From the NCBI GenBank assembly GCA_029204225.1, contig CM055097.1:45075366-45139365 (forward strand): 64,000 bases of DNA. The letters are read 5' to 3'. Positions 11,578-26,500 of this stretch are shown here, one piece after another; position 1 is the first letter of the stretch, and every line of letters starts with the position of its first letter. The stretch comes from Diphasiastrum complanatum (lineage: Eukaryota > Streptophyta > Lycopodiopsida > Lycopodiales > Lycopodiaceae). Both the position numbers and the translations under genes were made by a program. Below the pieces are notes generated by a model. The model was given only the letters and a program-made list of their open reading frames with translations, did not search any database and had not been told where the DNA came from.

Positions 11578-14500
11578 TTCATTAATATCTCTTCCATGCC
11601 AAAAGGCATATAAGAGAAAATAGTACATGTCAAGTGTGTGGTGACAATGAGAGTGCATAAAACAACTCCAAAAAAATAAGAGAAAAATACATTTGCATCT
11701 AACTACAATGGTCTTCAATACATCTAGATCCTTTATGCAATTGCATAGTTTCACACTGGATGGTAATCCTTTGGATATAGTGCCATCATATACATGCCTT
11801 TCACAAATTTTTAGTATGAGACATGTAGCTACTAGTCGATTAGGAAAAGGATTGTCCCCTATAGTAGTTAGCTTTAGGGAAGTTTTGTTTCATCCAGCAT
11901 ATGTGAGACATTGAAAGTGTAGCCTATTTGACACCTTGGTCACACCCACAACTATGTATGCAATAGAGACATGGTGTACGGGGCTCACTGTAGACTCGTA
12001 AAAGGTTCCCCTAAGAGCTTTCAAAAATATAATAATGAGTACTTCAATTCATTTCATAGTTGATTGACTACTACAAGTGCTTTGTAGGAAATTTGCAACT
12101 GCTGCTATTCCTAAGTACTTGATGTTCATACATTGCTCTTAGTTGGAAATTGCTATATCCAATTGTTAATCGAGCTTCACAAGATGCATACGTCATGATT
12201 GTGCTCATAACTCATATAGAGGGAGAAATGGTATATACAGCATGAACTGAGAACAATCATCATAACCTTCAAGTATTCTAAAGCTAAGCTAAACTAATAA
12301 TACAACGCTGCAATGCTAAAAAGTGACTCTCCAGACAATAAGCCAAAAAGAATGAGCAAAGCCCTCTTATAGGTCCCTGCAGCTTGGATCAGGACTGAGT
12401 CAAGAACCAACTACTACTGTCCAATTGCCAAACAATACAGATGGGCCAAAGTGAGTGAACCGTCAAATTATTCTTAGTTGAGTGTACTAGGATCAGTGAG
12501 GGGTTGATTGAGGGAAAGAAATTATGTTATCAAATTATAGCATGGAGGACAAGGTCCATCTGATATCTTAGTTGCCTGTTCCAGAACGGAACGCGTTCTG
12601 GAATGTGGCCAGGGAAAAAGAAAAAGAAATCATAGTTTTTAACAAAGAAAAAAAAGCAGCAGGAAAGCTGCACCAACGAGGCGTAGAGAGAGAACGATGA
12701 TTCCAGAACGAAGAAAGAAGTGGACGCCGCAGAAAAAAAAAGGAAATGATGCCCAAAACAAGCAGGAAAGCTGCACCAACAAGGCATAGAGAGACAGTGA
12801 CGGTTCCAGATGAAGAAAGAAGTAAAGTTTTATCGGTACTGTGCCATCACCCAGAACAACAAATAAAAGACTAGCCTTTATGATTCTGATGCGTCCTGTT
12901 ACTACTATGTAAAACTTGCAGATCTCCACAGTAGTCATATGTATAAAGACAAATGAAATCAGCCGAGGGGTTACACAAAGACATAACAGGATAGAGTGCT
13001 ATCATGTATTTTTACCATAAATAGCCAGCAAACATTCAAGAGCGGAATTTTTAGGATCCTTCGCTGCTTCTCGAAACTGCAAAACATGGCAAACCACAAC
13101 ATAACTCTGATAGGCATCTTCAAGCTGGTCATAAAGAAAAGTTATCTTGAGGATAAGTAACTAGTGGATTATTACCTCCTTCATCCAACTCTCGCGACCA
13201 GCCCTCTCTAGATAGTTTTGAACAATAGCTACCCCATTAAAATCTGCACATATAACCCAACAAAAGTATGGAACCTTTCAGATTTCAAATAAACCTCTAC
13301 ACTTTTGAAAAAAGATAAAACCAAAAGTATAGTAGAGGTATATGATTTTCAGCTCATTGACAAATTAAAAAGCAGTATGATGCACACAGAGAGTTGATTC
13401 TCCCTCAGCGCAATATCATCCAGAGGACTAAGCACACCTATTTCTGCCTTGAACCTATATGCTCCTGGGCCAATGACCTCACTCTTACAATCATATATAG
13501 CATCTACGACCTGCACCACATGAGTTAATCAATCACAAAGGATAGACTAGATTGTGTCAAAACATATTGCAAACGTCTAACCTACCTAATGTAAGTATAA
13601 AAGAAGCATAAAAATTACAGTCGACTTGTTCGTACAGGATCAGATGATAAGAAGGTCATAACACGCTGCATATCTGTTGTGTCCATGGAACGCCCCAGCA
13701 AAGCATGCCGATTACGTTGAATAAGGAAGATAGCCACCTGAATATGAACAGCAATGTGATGTTAAGATACCACTTAGTCACATTTGCATACACCCACCTT
13801 TGACCTTTTGATCCTTACAGCTAGCAGTAGCTCTCACTCTGGCCATAAGAATATATCAGCTTTGTACTTGTGTATGCAACCAAAACCCTCACAAAATCTT
13901 TATTAGGTGAAATTAAAATTGTAACCAGATATCCATGTACAAAACCAACCCCTTTTCTTGTGATTCTAACATTAAGAATATTCTTGGCTTTCAAGGAATA
14001 TATTACACCAACCAAAAGGCTGACTGATGAACACTTGCGCTATTCAAGGTTGTCATTTAACCTTTACTTCCAATCATATTGCTTGGAACCAATCTGCCTT
14101 TTTCTATGTGCTTACTGCTATTTCCTGCAATTTTCTTATATGAAGTTCCAAATGTAACTTCCACAAACATGAATAACTATTTCTGAACCAATCACCACAA
14201 TAACAGCCGACTTGAACAAAGCTCAAGGTTTTGTTATACGAACAAACACTACACACAACCTTATACTCATCACATACACGATTTGATCTTTGAAGCTTCA
14301 AACTGGACCCTAATAGGAGTAATGCATGCTAACAAACACATAATGAAGCAGGACTGGATGACAACAAAAGACTCTCTGTTTATTTCGTGTCATCATGCTC
14401 TCCCCACCCCAGGTGTACTGGTGCCCATGGAAGCTGGGCAGTATGCCTCTTATCTTCAACAATCATGTCCACAACCCTTCATTCTCTCATTTAGGGAACA

Positions 14501-17500
14501 TTCCCAGCATTTTGCTTAGAGAGAATAGATCACTCAAATGAGGCACCACATCACCACGACTTGTCTCATCTTCATATTTGACATCAAACATAAAAAAAAA
14601 AGAGTGCCATTTGAGTTTTGTACTACTGAGAAGCTTTATAGAATGGCCCTCTAGAAGCGTACATGTATCCATGTCCATTCTAGGATGAAAAATATACGTG
14701 GACAATTATGTTACTACAAGCTGAATATCTACACGAGATAAAGTACAACAAGAAATCCTTGCCCTGCAAAATATTTGAGGAAGCAACTCTGTTATGCTAC
14801 GTCATCATCTTATTCCTTCTATCTGCTGAAGCCTGATATTCACATTCTATTGGTAACGGTAATCTTAGCAAAACCCATCAGTGCATATTGCCTATTCTTG
14901 CTATTTGTCCACTAAGGCCGGTAATTAGGTTCAACCCAGATGCTGCCAGCAAACATTTTACATTAAGCTACACACTACTAAATGAATGATTTTTCAACAA
15001 AACTATGCAAAAACATGCAAACCTTATCCTGATTGATGCAGCTAAGTCTGGAAAATGGAGGAGCACAGAGGTCACACATTGGCCGCTACCACTAAACACT
15101 TGACTCAACAACAGTTTCAATCTACATGATAATGCACAGTATGGTCAAAGACAGCACCAATACTGTAGCAGTATTGGCATGCGCAAAGTACTCAAGTAAA
15201 AAACAAAGGACGCTAAGTTTAGGGCTCTTTCTACATATAATACTCAATTCCACATGAGTAGGCTTGCAGTATTTCAATGTGGCCCAAAACGATTATCTGA
15301 GGGTACAAAATCCATCTTGGTCTTGTTAAGTAATATCCATAACAACTTACTGAGAAGGTTAAATAGGGGAAACCCACCACGCCTAACAGATTTCCAACTA
15401 AAATTGATCCAATCGGGTCCCAGATAGGATTTCCGGTGATGGAAGCAGCAGTCAAAGCTACTCCTGCAATCAGCAACCCAGCTACTGCTGCACTATCCTG
15501 CAAAGTGATTGCAACAGCTTGGATAATAAGTAACATATCCTGAAATTAGAAGACCAAACCCAAAAACTAAATATGGCAACCTAGTTGAAATTATCCCACG
15601 AAGTAATAACCCTATGTACCAAAAACACACCAAGTACTTCCTTATTGCTTGTAAATTCTTACATCTACATAAAGAACTGGTTGTAATGAGGAAGACACTC
15701 ACTCAAAATTAAATAATCAACATTGAAAGAAATCAGAACAATTTCAACATCATTTCTCATTTCATAGAACACATCAAGGCCTGAATGACACCTGTACATG
15801 TGAGCGAAACAACAATGAACCTTCAGATACTAGTTCCATGTACACCTTGCCTAGCTTCTTTGATTACCTTCCATCTTTCTTTGCAGAATCTCAAGGTTGA
15901 AGTTGCCAAACTCCAAATTTGAGAGGCTTAACATAGAATAAAAAGCTCCTAGAATTACCTGCACGTCCTGATCCATACCAGGGAGCCCCCCTTGTAAAGA
16001 TTTAGCTCAAGCTCAGGAGCAAACTTGCATGATGCTTGTTTCAATAAAGGGGATCAGATCTGTAGGCCTCAGAATGTTTGGAAAATTTAATTGTCAAATT
16101 GGTGGCTGTTGAAAGTTGACGGATGGATCCTTGATTACATCACCAAAGATGAATCTTACGTTTCCGAAAGAGTATACAAAAAGACAGTATATCAGAGCAC
16201 TTCATAACATTGTATTACAATGGATTGACTTCAGTCTTCTACAGAACAGGTGGACATAATTGAAGCTTTGAGAAGCTAAAGGTATATAATGATGGAAAGG
16301 ACTAAAGAAATGTATCTTCTTTTGTATTAACATATCATTGAGCATATAGGAAAAAGCAACGCCTTTTTATGAAAAACAAACTCGACTACATTCAGGAAAT
16401 GTAAAAAGTTAACCGCATTCCAGCTCCTTGATAAGCAACTTAGTACCCAAGAGTCAATATCTAACAACTTTGACTCAACAATACTTTATTTTGACACTCA
16501 TAGAAATGTTTCTTCATACCACTTTCCTCACCTCTTTTCACATGTTTCTTGAACGCAAAATATCCTCTTTTTCGATTTCCTCACATGAAGTATAGATTTC
16601 AGTCATACCTTTCCACTACCCTCATATGTTCATCTCAGTCTTGTAATGTTGTGACTCTGAACCAACCTAGTAATGGACATATTCAAATGTGCATACCATG
16701 CAGCACTTCATTTGGAAAACCACTCCAAAGGTCAATCTTGGAAAAGTACTTGGCTTTACACAACCAATCACGGGTCAATCCCGAGCATTGACATTGGTGA
16801 GATCACTAGTCATTGTTTTCGGTTGTGTGCAATAATTTAGGTTTGGGATCTTCAGTGATTCATTTGCAGGTCCTTAACTCATTTTTTACATGCTGTCAGA
16901 GCTTGGAACAGGCTGTTTAACAAGAAACATCAAGACAGATCAAGTGGTGGAAGAAAATTAAGGGCGCTAGTGACCTAGAGTAGTGCTAAGATGATTTTCA
17001 CCACCTAAGGAGATCATAACATCAAATTTGGCAGATGGCCGCTTGTCTGTAGTATTTGATTCTGATTTTTCACACTCTCTAAAATCTCTGAACCTTTAAA
17101 TAGCTGAGAACTAACCAATTCATCCAGATTTAGAAGTTGCCATCTAGGATTTCCATTTGTGTAAGAGTAATCTTGACATTGGAAAGGAGATTTGAGACTA
17201 AGCCATCAAAATTAATTTTGATCTTTCATTTGCATGTTTAGATATGTGATCATTAGACATATTTTGAGTGCTCAGAAACGTTCTTTTTGGTTTATTCTCA
17301 TCCTATTGTGTTGATCAATTGTGATCAATATTGTGGTCAACTTCTAGTGATCTCTACATGATCAGAGTTTGAAGTTGGCTGTAGATTTGATGTCAAAAGA
17401 CATAGTTCTGATCTAACCTTTGGAGTTATTAGTCTGAGGAACCTTATTAAACATTTCAAGAATGACCAAGAACTTAGGAATTGTATTGTTCATCAATCTA

Positions 17501-20500
17501 TCATGTGTAATGTTAGAAAACCAACTTGCCCAATAAAAATGAATCCTACCATTTTTCTTGAGGCTAAACAACAACCTATGTTGTTGATTTTCAACAGTTA
17601 ATCAACAACCTTATCTTCCAAATCTTATTGGAAACAATAGAATCTACCACAAGACAGAATATGAGCTTGGATAGATTTAAGAACTTGAAGAAACAAATTT
17701 TCTCCAACTCAAAATCGATCTTCCTAGTAGATTTGATCTCACTTGGTACCACCACATTAACAATCAACTATGACTTGGATAGAAACCAAACCGATACAAC
17801 GTAGAATGACAACCACACGGCTTGCCATACGTTTCACTTGTAACAATGAACTTATCATTTGCCACCATGATAAGAAACTGTTAATCAATGAAACATCCTC
17901 TTGAATATCGATTTACATATATAGACCCATGGTCTATACTTCTCGCAGCTTCAGTGACACCGTGATCACTGATTGTCTTCTCCTGCCATCTCCCTCGCCA
18001 TCTCCTTTTTTCATGTAGTTTTCCTTTTCCTGTGAGTTGACCCTTCCACTTTGCGACGAAACTGTTTTGATTACTCTTGTGGATCCTTTCTTCACCTTGC
18101 ACCCTGATTGCAAAACAACTCCTAGTCATATTGCTGATCCTGACTCCTGAGACCTCCTTCAGCATGCATTGAGGTTCTTCCCCTTTGTAAACCTTAGTGA
18201 TCTGCTATTACAAGACACAACAATTGCATCCTAAACCTTAGTGATCTACTATTACAAGACACAACAATTGCATCCTAGCAATTTGTGCATGTCCATGCTT
18301 CCTTGCATGTTCACCAATTACTTCCAACAATGATTGACAATCTGCAACGATCTACCAATAGTGTTCTGATTGGTAGTGACTTGTCTCCAACATGCAGCAA
18401 CAGCTCTCCAACACTAGCAATTCCTGGCCAGTATTCCTTGGTTCTTCACGATCTGTAGAAAATTCCAACGCTTTGCCTTGAAAATCTGAAGCTAATCTTT
18501 TCCTTGACATTCCTGTTGTTTTCCAGCGATCAAAACTATCCTCTTTCCAGAAATGATTTGTTTTCCTGCAACAATCTAATCTGATTTTTCCAGCAGTGAT
18601 CTGATCCCAGTCAGTTTCAGGCAACAATCAATTCTCCAGCAGCCAGCGATCTGATCTGGTTCACTAATCCAGTGAATTGATACCAGCAGGCAGCGAACAG
18701 GTAATCAAGTCTGATCCAGCCCAGCAATACTGTAGGCAGCAATCTGGCAGTAGGCAGGCAGCAGTCTGTTCTGTAGCGGCTTCCAACTCAGTACACAAAC
18801 TCAAACAGCCAGCAACCAGATTTGGCCACCGATCTGATTCCAACGATCAGCTCAGCAATCAGGTTTCTAGCAGCAATTAGGTCTCAGATCAGATAACAAC
18901 CCAGCAGGCAGTAGCAAATAGGTCAATAGCCTCTCTGACGCTATCTTTTTCCACGTTGTGCTCATAACAACGTTGTTTCCATGCTTTGCTGTCCTACAGC
19001 AACCTTAAATCTGAGGCAAATTTCATAATCTCCTCTTACAGCACAGCCCTTCTCCTTGTCACACTAGATCCTCTCGCAAAACTGCCACCGTTGTGATGAA
19101 GATCAAACTTGAGAGCTGGTTAGGGACACCACCTCCACACCTTGAAGATGGTCGAATCAACATGCATGTGATGATTGACTCCGTTCATTGAGTACCTCCT
19201 TGTTCTCTTGAATCTTGAACCACGCTCTGATACCATGTTAGAAAACCGACTTGCTCATACAAGTAACCCTAGACAAGATTCCTATTGTGATGAAACAATA
19301 GTCAAACACATGAGAGAGAACACAAGTGATGAGAAACTCCAATTATGTCCCATGCAAATGAGGTAGGGCGCACTACATACTTATAGACTTTGGTCTATGC
19401 CGAAAAGCAAAAGCTCAAGCAAAAGCAGCCTAAAAGCAATTGCCTAATTGATGTATGCAACACCTATTTATAGCAAAACTTGTGCTCCAAATCAAGTACT
19501 GAAATTTCGACCTTGAGTCTAACTAAATTCTAACTTGACTTTACTAAATATAGGTAAGGGCCCCTAAATTTAGCACGCAGGCATGGCCCAATAATCCCCA
19601 TTAATCCTAGATGATAACATTAGGGGCAATAATGTGAACATTAACTCTAACACGTTAATCAAGAATGTTCAAAATTGCCAATTTCAAGGATTGTTTGTCA
19701 AATGACTTGGAGAGAGTAAGATCAATTGTCATAGATATTGTTAGATTTTTCTTATCACAACTTTAAAAACTGAAGCGAGTGTTAGGGTCACATTAGGATA
19801 ACTGTGATCAAAATCTATCAAATCGATCAAGTGTGTGACCAACTTTTCTAACATGTCATCCATAGGTTACTATTTGTTGGAAAGTTGTGATAGATTAGCA
19901 TCTACAAACTACTCCATATGAAAGTAATGATAGAGTCCTTACTCGTCCTTCAAGACAATGGATTTAGTGCTTGGGTTTCAGGTGGAGCCTCACCATGCAC
20001 AAGATCAAGCAAAATTCAAGAAGAGGGCCAAGATGACCTTACATTGATAAAAAATGAATGTAACAAATGAGCTCCTTAAGAAATTGGAGCTTGTGCCTCG
20101 GCAAATGAAGCTTGGGAGACTCTCTGAAAGATTTATGAACCTAAGAACACCTTTGAAATGTTGATCTTGAGAAATCAAATCTTGCAAACTTATAGAGGTA
20201 AGGAGGAGAGTGCACATTCATATGTCCTAAGAGTAAAAGCTCTTAATAGTGAACTTGCTTGCATAGGTGATGCAATAAAAGATAGTGAGTGTCTACAAAT
20301 CTTCTTGATGGACTAGGAGATGATTATTCTAACCTTGTACAAAGTTATGCTACACAAGAGCATTTGCCATCCATTGAGAGCCTACAAGGAGTGTTGGTAG
20401 TCGAAGAGCATTGGCTCACCAACATGAAGGCTAGAACTAGCACCACTTCTCTACTAACTTCATCAAAGCACAGGCAAGGGAAAAAGCAAGAGGAGCAACA

Positions 20501-23500
20501 AAAAAAGTCCAACAAGGATCGTAAACAGGATGGATCATCATTATCTTGAAGTGGCAGGGGAAAGACAAAGCAAACCTCAAGTGCTTCTAATGTGGCAAAA
20601 AGGAGAATTTTGCTAGTGAGAAGAAAAAGGAGCAAGTCAAACAATCCACCTTCAGCAAGGAAGATCAAGAAGCAATTGATTCTCTCATAGCTTCTTCAAG
20701 CTCTATGTCAAAGGAAGCAAGCATTGACCCTTAGTGGATCGATAGTAGGGCAAGCTCACACATGACGAGTCATAGGGAGTATTTCTCATCTTTGATCATT
20801 TGTGAAGGTTTTAAGGATCTACATTTACAGCAAATGATGATGAATGTAAGATTGAAGGTGTTAGATCTACTCTTATTTGTTTAAGTTCTATGAAGAGAAC
20901 TCAACTTTACAATGTGTTATATGTACCTACTCTCACTAAAAATTTACTTAGTGGTGGAGAAATGCTAGACAATGGACTTTTTGTTGAGTTTGATGATGAT
21001 GCATGCCACCATAGTTAAACTAGAACAGCATTCCGGACCCCCACATTCCGGAACATTGTTCAAAGAAAACCTGAAATTTTTTGTTGATAGCCCAAAAATT
21101 TTCAGCTCACTTCTTGGAGAGAAGACAACCTTGTGGAGAGAGGAATAGGAGGCCAAATGGGTAGTGTGAGCACTCTATGTGAAGGCCATGATGAGTGGAA
21201 GGTGATTGTAGCACATAGAAGAGGGCAACAATGACTATGCAGAGATTTGTAAGCCAAGCAACATCTTGAGGCTTTTTTGCACCCTTTTTTTCCTTGCTTT
21301 GTTGGGAGGCTATAGTGGATCATTTTGAGTGATTCTTGTTGCTAAGATTGGTCGTAGGGTTGCTAGGGAGAGAGTGATTGCATGTTCCCAAGCTTCTTTA
21401 TGCATAAGTGGTCGCTATGAGCATTCATGTGGTTGGTGTGCATGAGGCATTTTGCATTGCTTTTTTTAGGTGTAGGGTTTAGGGTTTAGTAATTTAGGGT
21501 AGGTATTAGGAGTCCATTGGCTCTAGGCTTGTTTTAGCTCCCTTTTTCCACTTTCCATTAAGTTTTTGACCTTTTTATAGCATCTTGAGGGTTTTTGTAG
21601 CCATGCCTATGGCGGGACGAGGCGTGTGGGGGGAGGTGGATCTCTTGAGGGCGACACCTTAGTTTTTGCAAGTTTGGGTGCACATAGATGGCGTTGATTG
21701 TTTTGCGGTGCTACCTTTCATAGCAAGACGACGAGGATCCAAGCACACTTGCTTGGTCTGACTTGCTTGGTCTGACCAAGCCAGATGGGCGGATCATAAG
21801 CATTGCCCCATGTGTGGCAATTCCTGCACCTGAGTGAGAGTGCCTACTAAGCACATATGGAGGAGCAACAGCGACTGGCCCCAGGGTACAAATTGGTGGG
21901 CAGCTAGGTTCTACTGGCACAGGATCAGGGTTGGCAATAGCAACGCAGGGCCATCACGGCTTAGTTCATCAGCAGCAGCCCACCACGGCCTCACTTAGCA
22001 GCAGCAGGGCCATAGCAAAGACATCATGGACTTCATCGGCATAGGCAAGCCCATCACAACCACCATCAAAAACAACAACAGGGCCATCATCTACAAGAGG
22101 CTTTTCCATCAAGAAAGTCAGTTGGGGGAGGGCCTACTAAGGGTAGTGGTGTAAGTGATTTCAAATGCTATTGGGCTGAATCTAAGATGCTAACAATCAA
22201 GAACATTGAACACTTTCAAATCTGGAAAATAGTAGAACAACAATCCTTAAGAAAGAGAAAGCTAAAATTGAGAGAACACTCAAAGCTTGTATTGCACAAA
22301 TGAATCTCTCTCTTCTCCTAATGTGGAGAGACACAAATAGATGCGACATGCTAGATGTACAACATTGATAGGGTCTAAGCGTAACATTAAACTTGACATA
22401 AGACCATTGACATTAAGGTGCGAGTTTCTATTTCTAACACTCCCTTAATGACAAGTTTGTTTTCTTTGGCCCCAAGCCGATGTCCAAAAATTTTAAATCT
22501 ATCCCTTGATAAGCTTTTTGGAAATATGTCCGCAGATGGTCATCATTGGCGCAATAAATAAACTCCAACTCTCCTGCTAGAACCTTCTCACAAATGAAAT
22601 GGTAGTGTATTTCAATATGTTTGGTGCGTGCATGGAAAACGGAAGTATTTGCGCGCTGGATGCAGCTTTGGTTATCACAAAAAATCTGTGTTGGATCCTC
22701 TTGGCTACCTTGAGGTGGATCTGTTTTGGATTCTCCATATGTTGATTAACAAAGTTGACGCTATATGCAATGTCGGGTTGTAGTAGCATATATAAGGCTA
22801 CCAACCAGCTGCCGATACAAGGTCTTGTCAACTTCTTTTTCTTCATTTGTATCTAGTGTCTCTGCTAGAGTTGCAGCAGGTTTGCAGTCCATAAGATTGA
22901 AGTTCTCGAGAATGTTGTATATGTATTTCCTGTGTGTGGGGAAGAGTGAGTGCGGGAGCCTCACACCTCTAAACCAAGATAGTAATGGACTTGTCCCAAG
23001 TCCTTCATCTCAAATTTTTGAGATAAAGTCATTCTTAACTTCAACGATTTGCTTAGGATTACTTCTTGTGATTATCATATCATCAATATACAATGCTAAT
23101 AAGAGGATTTCACCTTCTTCATTCAAGACATAAAGGTTCGGATCAGCCTTACTCTTTGTGAAACCACGGGAAACCAAGCTTTTGGAGCTTGCTCAAGTCC
23201 ATACAAAGCCTAAACGAGATGACATACATGATGTTCTCTCCCTTTCACCACAAATCCTTCGAGTTGGGAAAGATATATCTCTTCATCGACGTAGCCATAG
23301 AGAAAGGCGGATTTTACATCAATTTTATGTGTCTCCCATCCAAAGTGAGTTGCTAAAGCAAGAACAAACCTAACGGTGGGCATTTTGGCAACGGGAGTAA
23401 ACATTGCGTCGAGATCTATGTTTTGCATATATCCCTTTGCCACTAGCCTCGCCTTGTACTTGTCAATCATGCATGCCTTGAGCACAGTTCTAGCCGCTTT

Positions 23501-26500
23501 CACAAGAGTCTATTCTTACGCTCGACAACACCATTTTGTTACGACGTGTAGGACATGGTTAATTGGCATTTAATGCCATTTGCTTTGCAATAATCATTAA
23601 ACTGGGTTGAATAAACTCTCCTCCCCTATCACTTCCTAAGCATTTGATTTTGTGAATTAGAATGTAGTTCAGCCCTAGCTTTGAATTCAAGAAAGTAAGA
23701 AAATGCTTGAGACTTATGCTTCAAGAAGTATACCCAAGTCTTCCTTAAATAATCATCGATGAACGTTAAGAAGTATGTTAAGCCACCAATACTTTGGGTT
23801 TGGGCTGGTCCCCAAATATCGCTATGAACGAGCTTCAAGGTTGATTTGGCTTGCGTTGAACCATCCAATGGAAAATTTTGTCAATGGTGCTTGCCAAAGA
23901 CATAAGGTTCACATACCTCTTGGCTAATCTCGATTAGAGGTATGCCAAGTACAAGATTTTGATCACGAAGATACTTGATGCTTTTACAACGTAAGTGACC
24001 TTATCTTCTATGCCAAAGTAAACTTTGATTAACAACTTCTGAAGGCAAAGCATGTTAATCAAGTATTGTATTAAGCTTGTACAATTTTCCTTCATCTCTC
24101 AAGCCGCTAGCAATGATATTATTATCTTACTTTAAGTCTTTAATGAAGCACCTATCATCGTAGAATTCCACAAGCATGTCTTGATCAGTTATAACACCAA
24201 CCGATAAAAGATTTCGAGCAAGGTTAGGAATAAGCAATGATTTTATTATCTTACTTTAAGTCTTTAATGAAGCACCTATCATTGTAGAATTCCACAAGCA
24301 TGTCTTGATCAATTATGGCACCAACCGATAAAAGATTTCGAGCAAGGTTAGGAATAAGCAAAGCATTCTTGATCACACTTGAAAATCCAGAATTGAATTG
24401 AATTGGAATATTAACTTTGCCAACTGTATCTTGTGTGCTACTATCTCCTAGCACAACTTGATCATTTATACCTTTGGAAAAGGATGAAAACCAATCCTTT
24501 CTAGGAGTCGTGTGTGAAGACACTCGTTGTTCATTATTCATTCCTCACCGCTTGTTGAGTTTGGATTCAACATGACCACCACCAACAACGAAGTTGGTTG
24601 ATTCGTCTTCGGCTTGCTCGGTTGATTGAGAGTCTGATTTCCATTTGACTCGTGCTTCCGTTGCAGCTTGTTTGATACGGCAATTCAATGCTGAATGTCT
24701 GCTCTTTCCGCCATAGAAACAAGGGCCTTGTACCTTGTTTGTTGAAGAAGAGGAAACTTGCTTTTGCTTCGCCTTAGATGGATCGTCCTTGAACCAACAA
24801 TCTGCTTCTTTGTGGCTTTTCCTACCACAAATAGAACACTTAGAATTGTTAGAAGCATTAGTACCTTGTTTCTTCTTATTTTTTGAATTTTTCTTGTTGT
24901 TGTATGCAACAAGAGCTTGAGATTGTGCATTTAGCTTTGTTGTCCCATAAGTTTGGGATCTTAATTCTTCTTGAAGAAGAATTCCAGCCACATCATTGTA
25001 GCTTGGCAGTTTGTCTCTAACATTTAATGTGGTGACAAGATGCTGAAATTGTGGAGGAAGCCCATTGAGGGTGACACTAACAATGCTTGCCTACATCCTT
25101 CAATTGATCTGCCAATCTTTTATTCTCATCAAGTATGGTGTCATAGCTTCTCCCTCATTCATCTTCAAGGTATGAAAATTTTGCCTGAGGGAGAGGATCC
25201 TAGTGGTGGAAGATGTCTCAAACATTTGTTGGAATTTTTCCCAAGCCTCCAGGTGATTTGACATCAGTGACTTGTGGAATAAGGCTATCCTTAATAAACA
25301 TATTGATTATGGCTAGTGCCCTGCTAGCTCTTTTATCAAAACCTTTTTCCTCTTGAAAGTTGCATCCTCCTCATCAAATGTATCATCTTCAAGAGGAGGA
25401 GGATATTCTTCTTCTCCTATTATCAAATCCCATAGATCTAACATGACCAAAACATTTTTGATTTTAAATTTCCAAACTATGTACTTTTTACCATCTAATT
25501 TGGAACTTTCACCAAGGGAAATAAATTCTCCCTTTTCAGCCATGAAGTATATGTAAAGATCTTCCTAGAAGCTACACAAAAAAGATAAAAAAAGACCTTA
25601 TAGGCAAAATCTGATAAAAAAAACAGATTTGCATCCTACTCCCTTTTGCGCCCTCTGAAGAGAATCTCCATAACTTGTTGATATTTCAGTTTCAGCATGC
25701 AAGCTATAGATCAAATTTTGTTCCATTGAGTAGCTAAGAGCCCTGCATGATACAAATCTGCACCAAAAATGTGATATGAACACAAATACCTTTCAAGATG
25801 CCAAGTTTCCTATCCTGAAAAATGCAAAGTTTGGAGGAAATTGGATCTTAGTTGCTCTAATACCAAACGTAGGTGATTTCGCATGCTACTGGGCTAAATC
25901 TAAGATGCTAACAATTAAGAACATTGAACATTTTCAAATCTGGAAAATAGTAGATAGCCATAGAACAACAATCCATGCGTGTATGTCCAACTATCCACAA
26001 ACTCAGCGTTTGTGCGTATGGCTACAAAAACCAAAAAAGTAATCACTGCATTGTAGGAACAACAACTCAACAATGCTAAAAGCTTTGGCAAACAAATGCA
26101 CAAAACCGATTAGTGTATAAACTCATAAATGAGGCCAAGGGTAGAACCCTTTCGGGCAACCAACCTCAGCACATGGTATGCTGGTTGTAGGACCTCAACC
26201 AGTTGCTCGGCTTATCATTAGAAATCATCTCCAAAAACAATTTCCTAGAACCTAAGTCCAGTCATCTCGTTGCTACAATGCTACTGTGTGAACTCGGGAC
26301 TAGATGTCGCCCGAAGCAACCTCTCCAACACGACGAAGTGGTAGGCAGAGCATGTGGGTGTTGGCTTCTTCGAATCCGAGGGCCCTATTCTTCATGGTTA
26401 CAAATGTGACCAAGAAGATGGCACTAGTGTGATGGTGGAAACCCAAGGGAGGCCTCCTATGTCATGCATCCAAAGATCGATGCAGTGTGTTGCACACGGG

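Larger units (their letters stand above)
17511..19652 (-). mobile_element. Short non-autonomous LTR retrotransposon (domain-less)
   Basis: The right LTR (19236-19652) starts TGTTAGAAAACC and ends CTCTAACA, and is preceded by a primer-binding site complementary to initiator Met tRNA (minus-strand TGGTATCAGAGC at 19224-19235). A second, diverged LTR copy starts TGTTAGAAAACCAACTTGC at 17511 and shares a tatagac..tggtctat block near 17930. The roughly 1.3-kb interior has no gag or pol motif but many degenerate CAGCAATCTG-like words. It resembles TRIM/LARD-type elements. A target duplication is not convincing (tgtaa versus cgtta), and the left LTR has decayed. Confidence 0.55.
22150..25975 (-). 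mobile_element. Ty1/copia retrotransposon A, decayed, with 3' LTR and partial 5' LTR
   Basis: Minus-strand order is 5' LTR (partial, from 25868), PBS (25854-25865, TGGTATTAGAGC), gag, zinc knuckle, protease, integrase, RT/RNase H, polypurine tract, 3' LTR (22150-22439). The two LTRs share the segment starting tgatttc and running through ctaagatgctaacaat and aacattgaaca. The 5' LTR copy diverges after about 110 bp, so it is truncated. Many frameshifts and stops show it is inactive. It is inserted in the hAT relic whose pieces lie on both sides. Confidence 0.8.

Noticed and set aside
17881-18627. Two minus-strand frames of 91-94 codons in the short LTR element
   Set aside because: No gag or pol motif and composed of the word-repeat region; not supported as coding.
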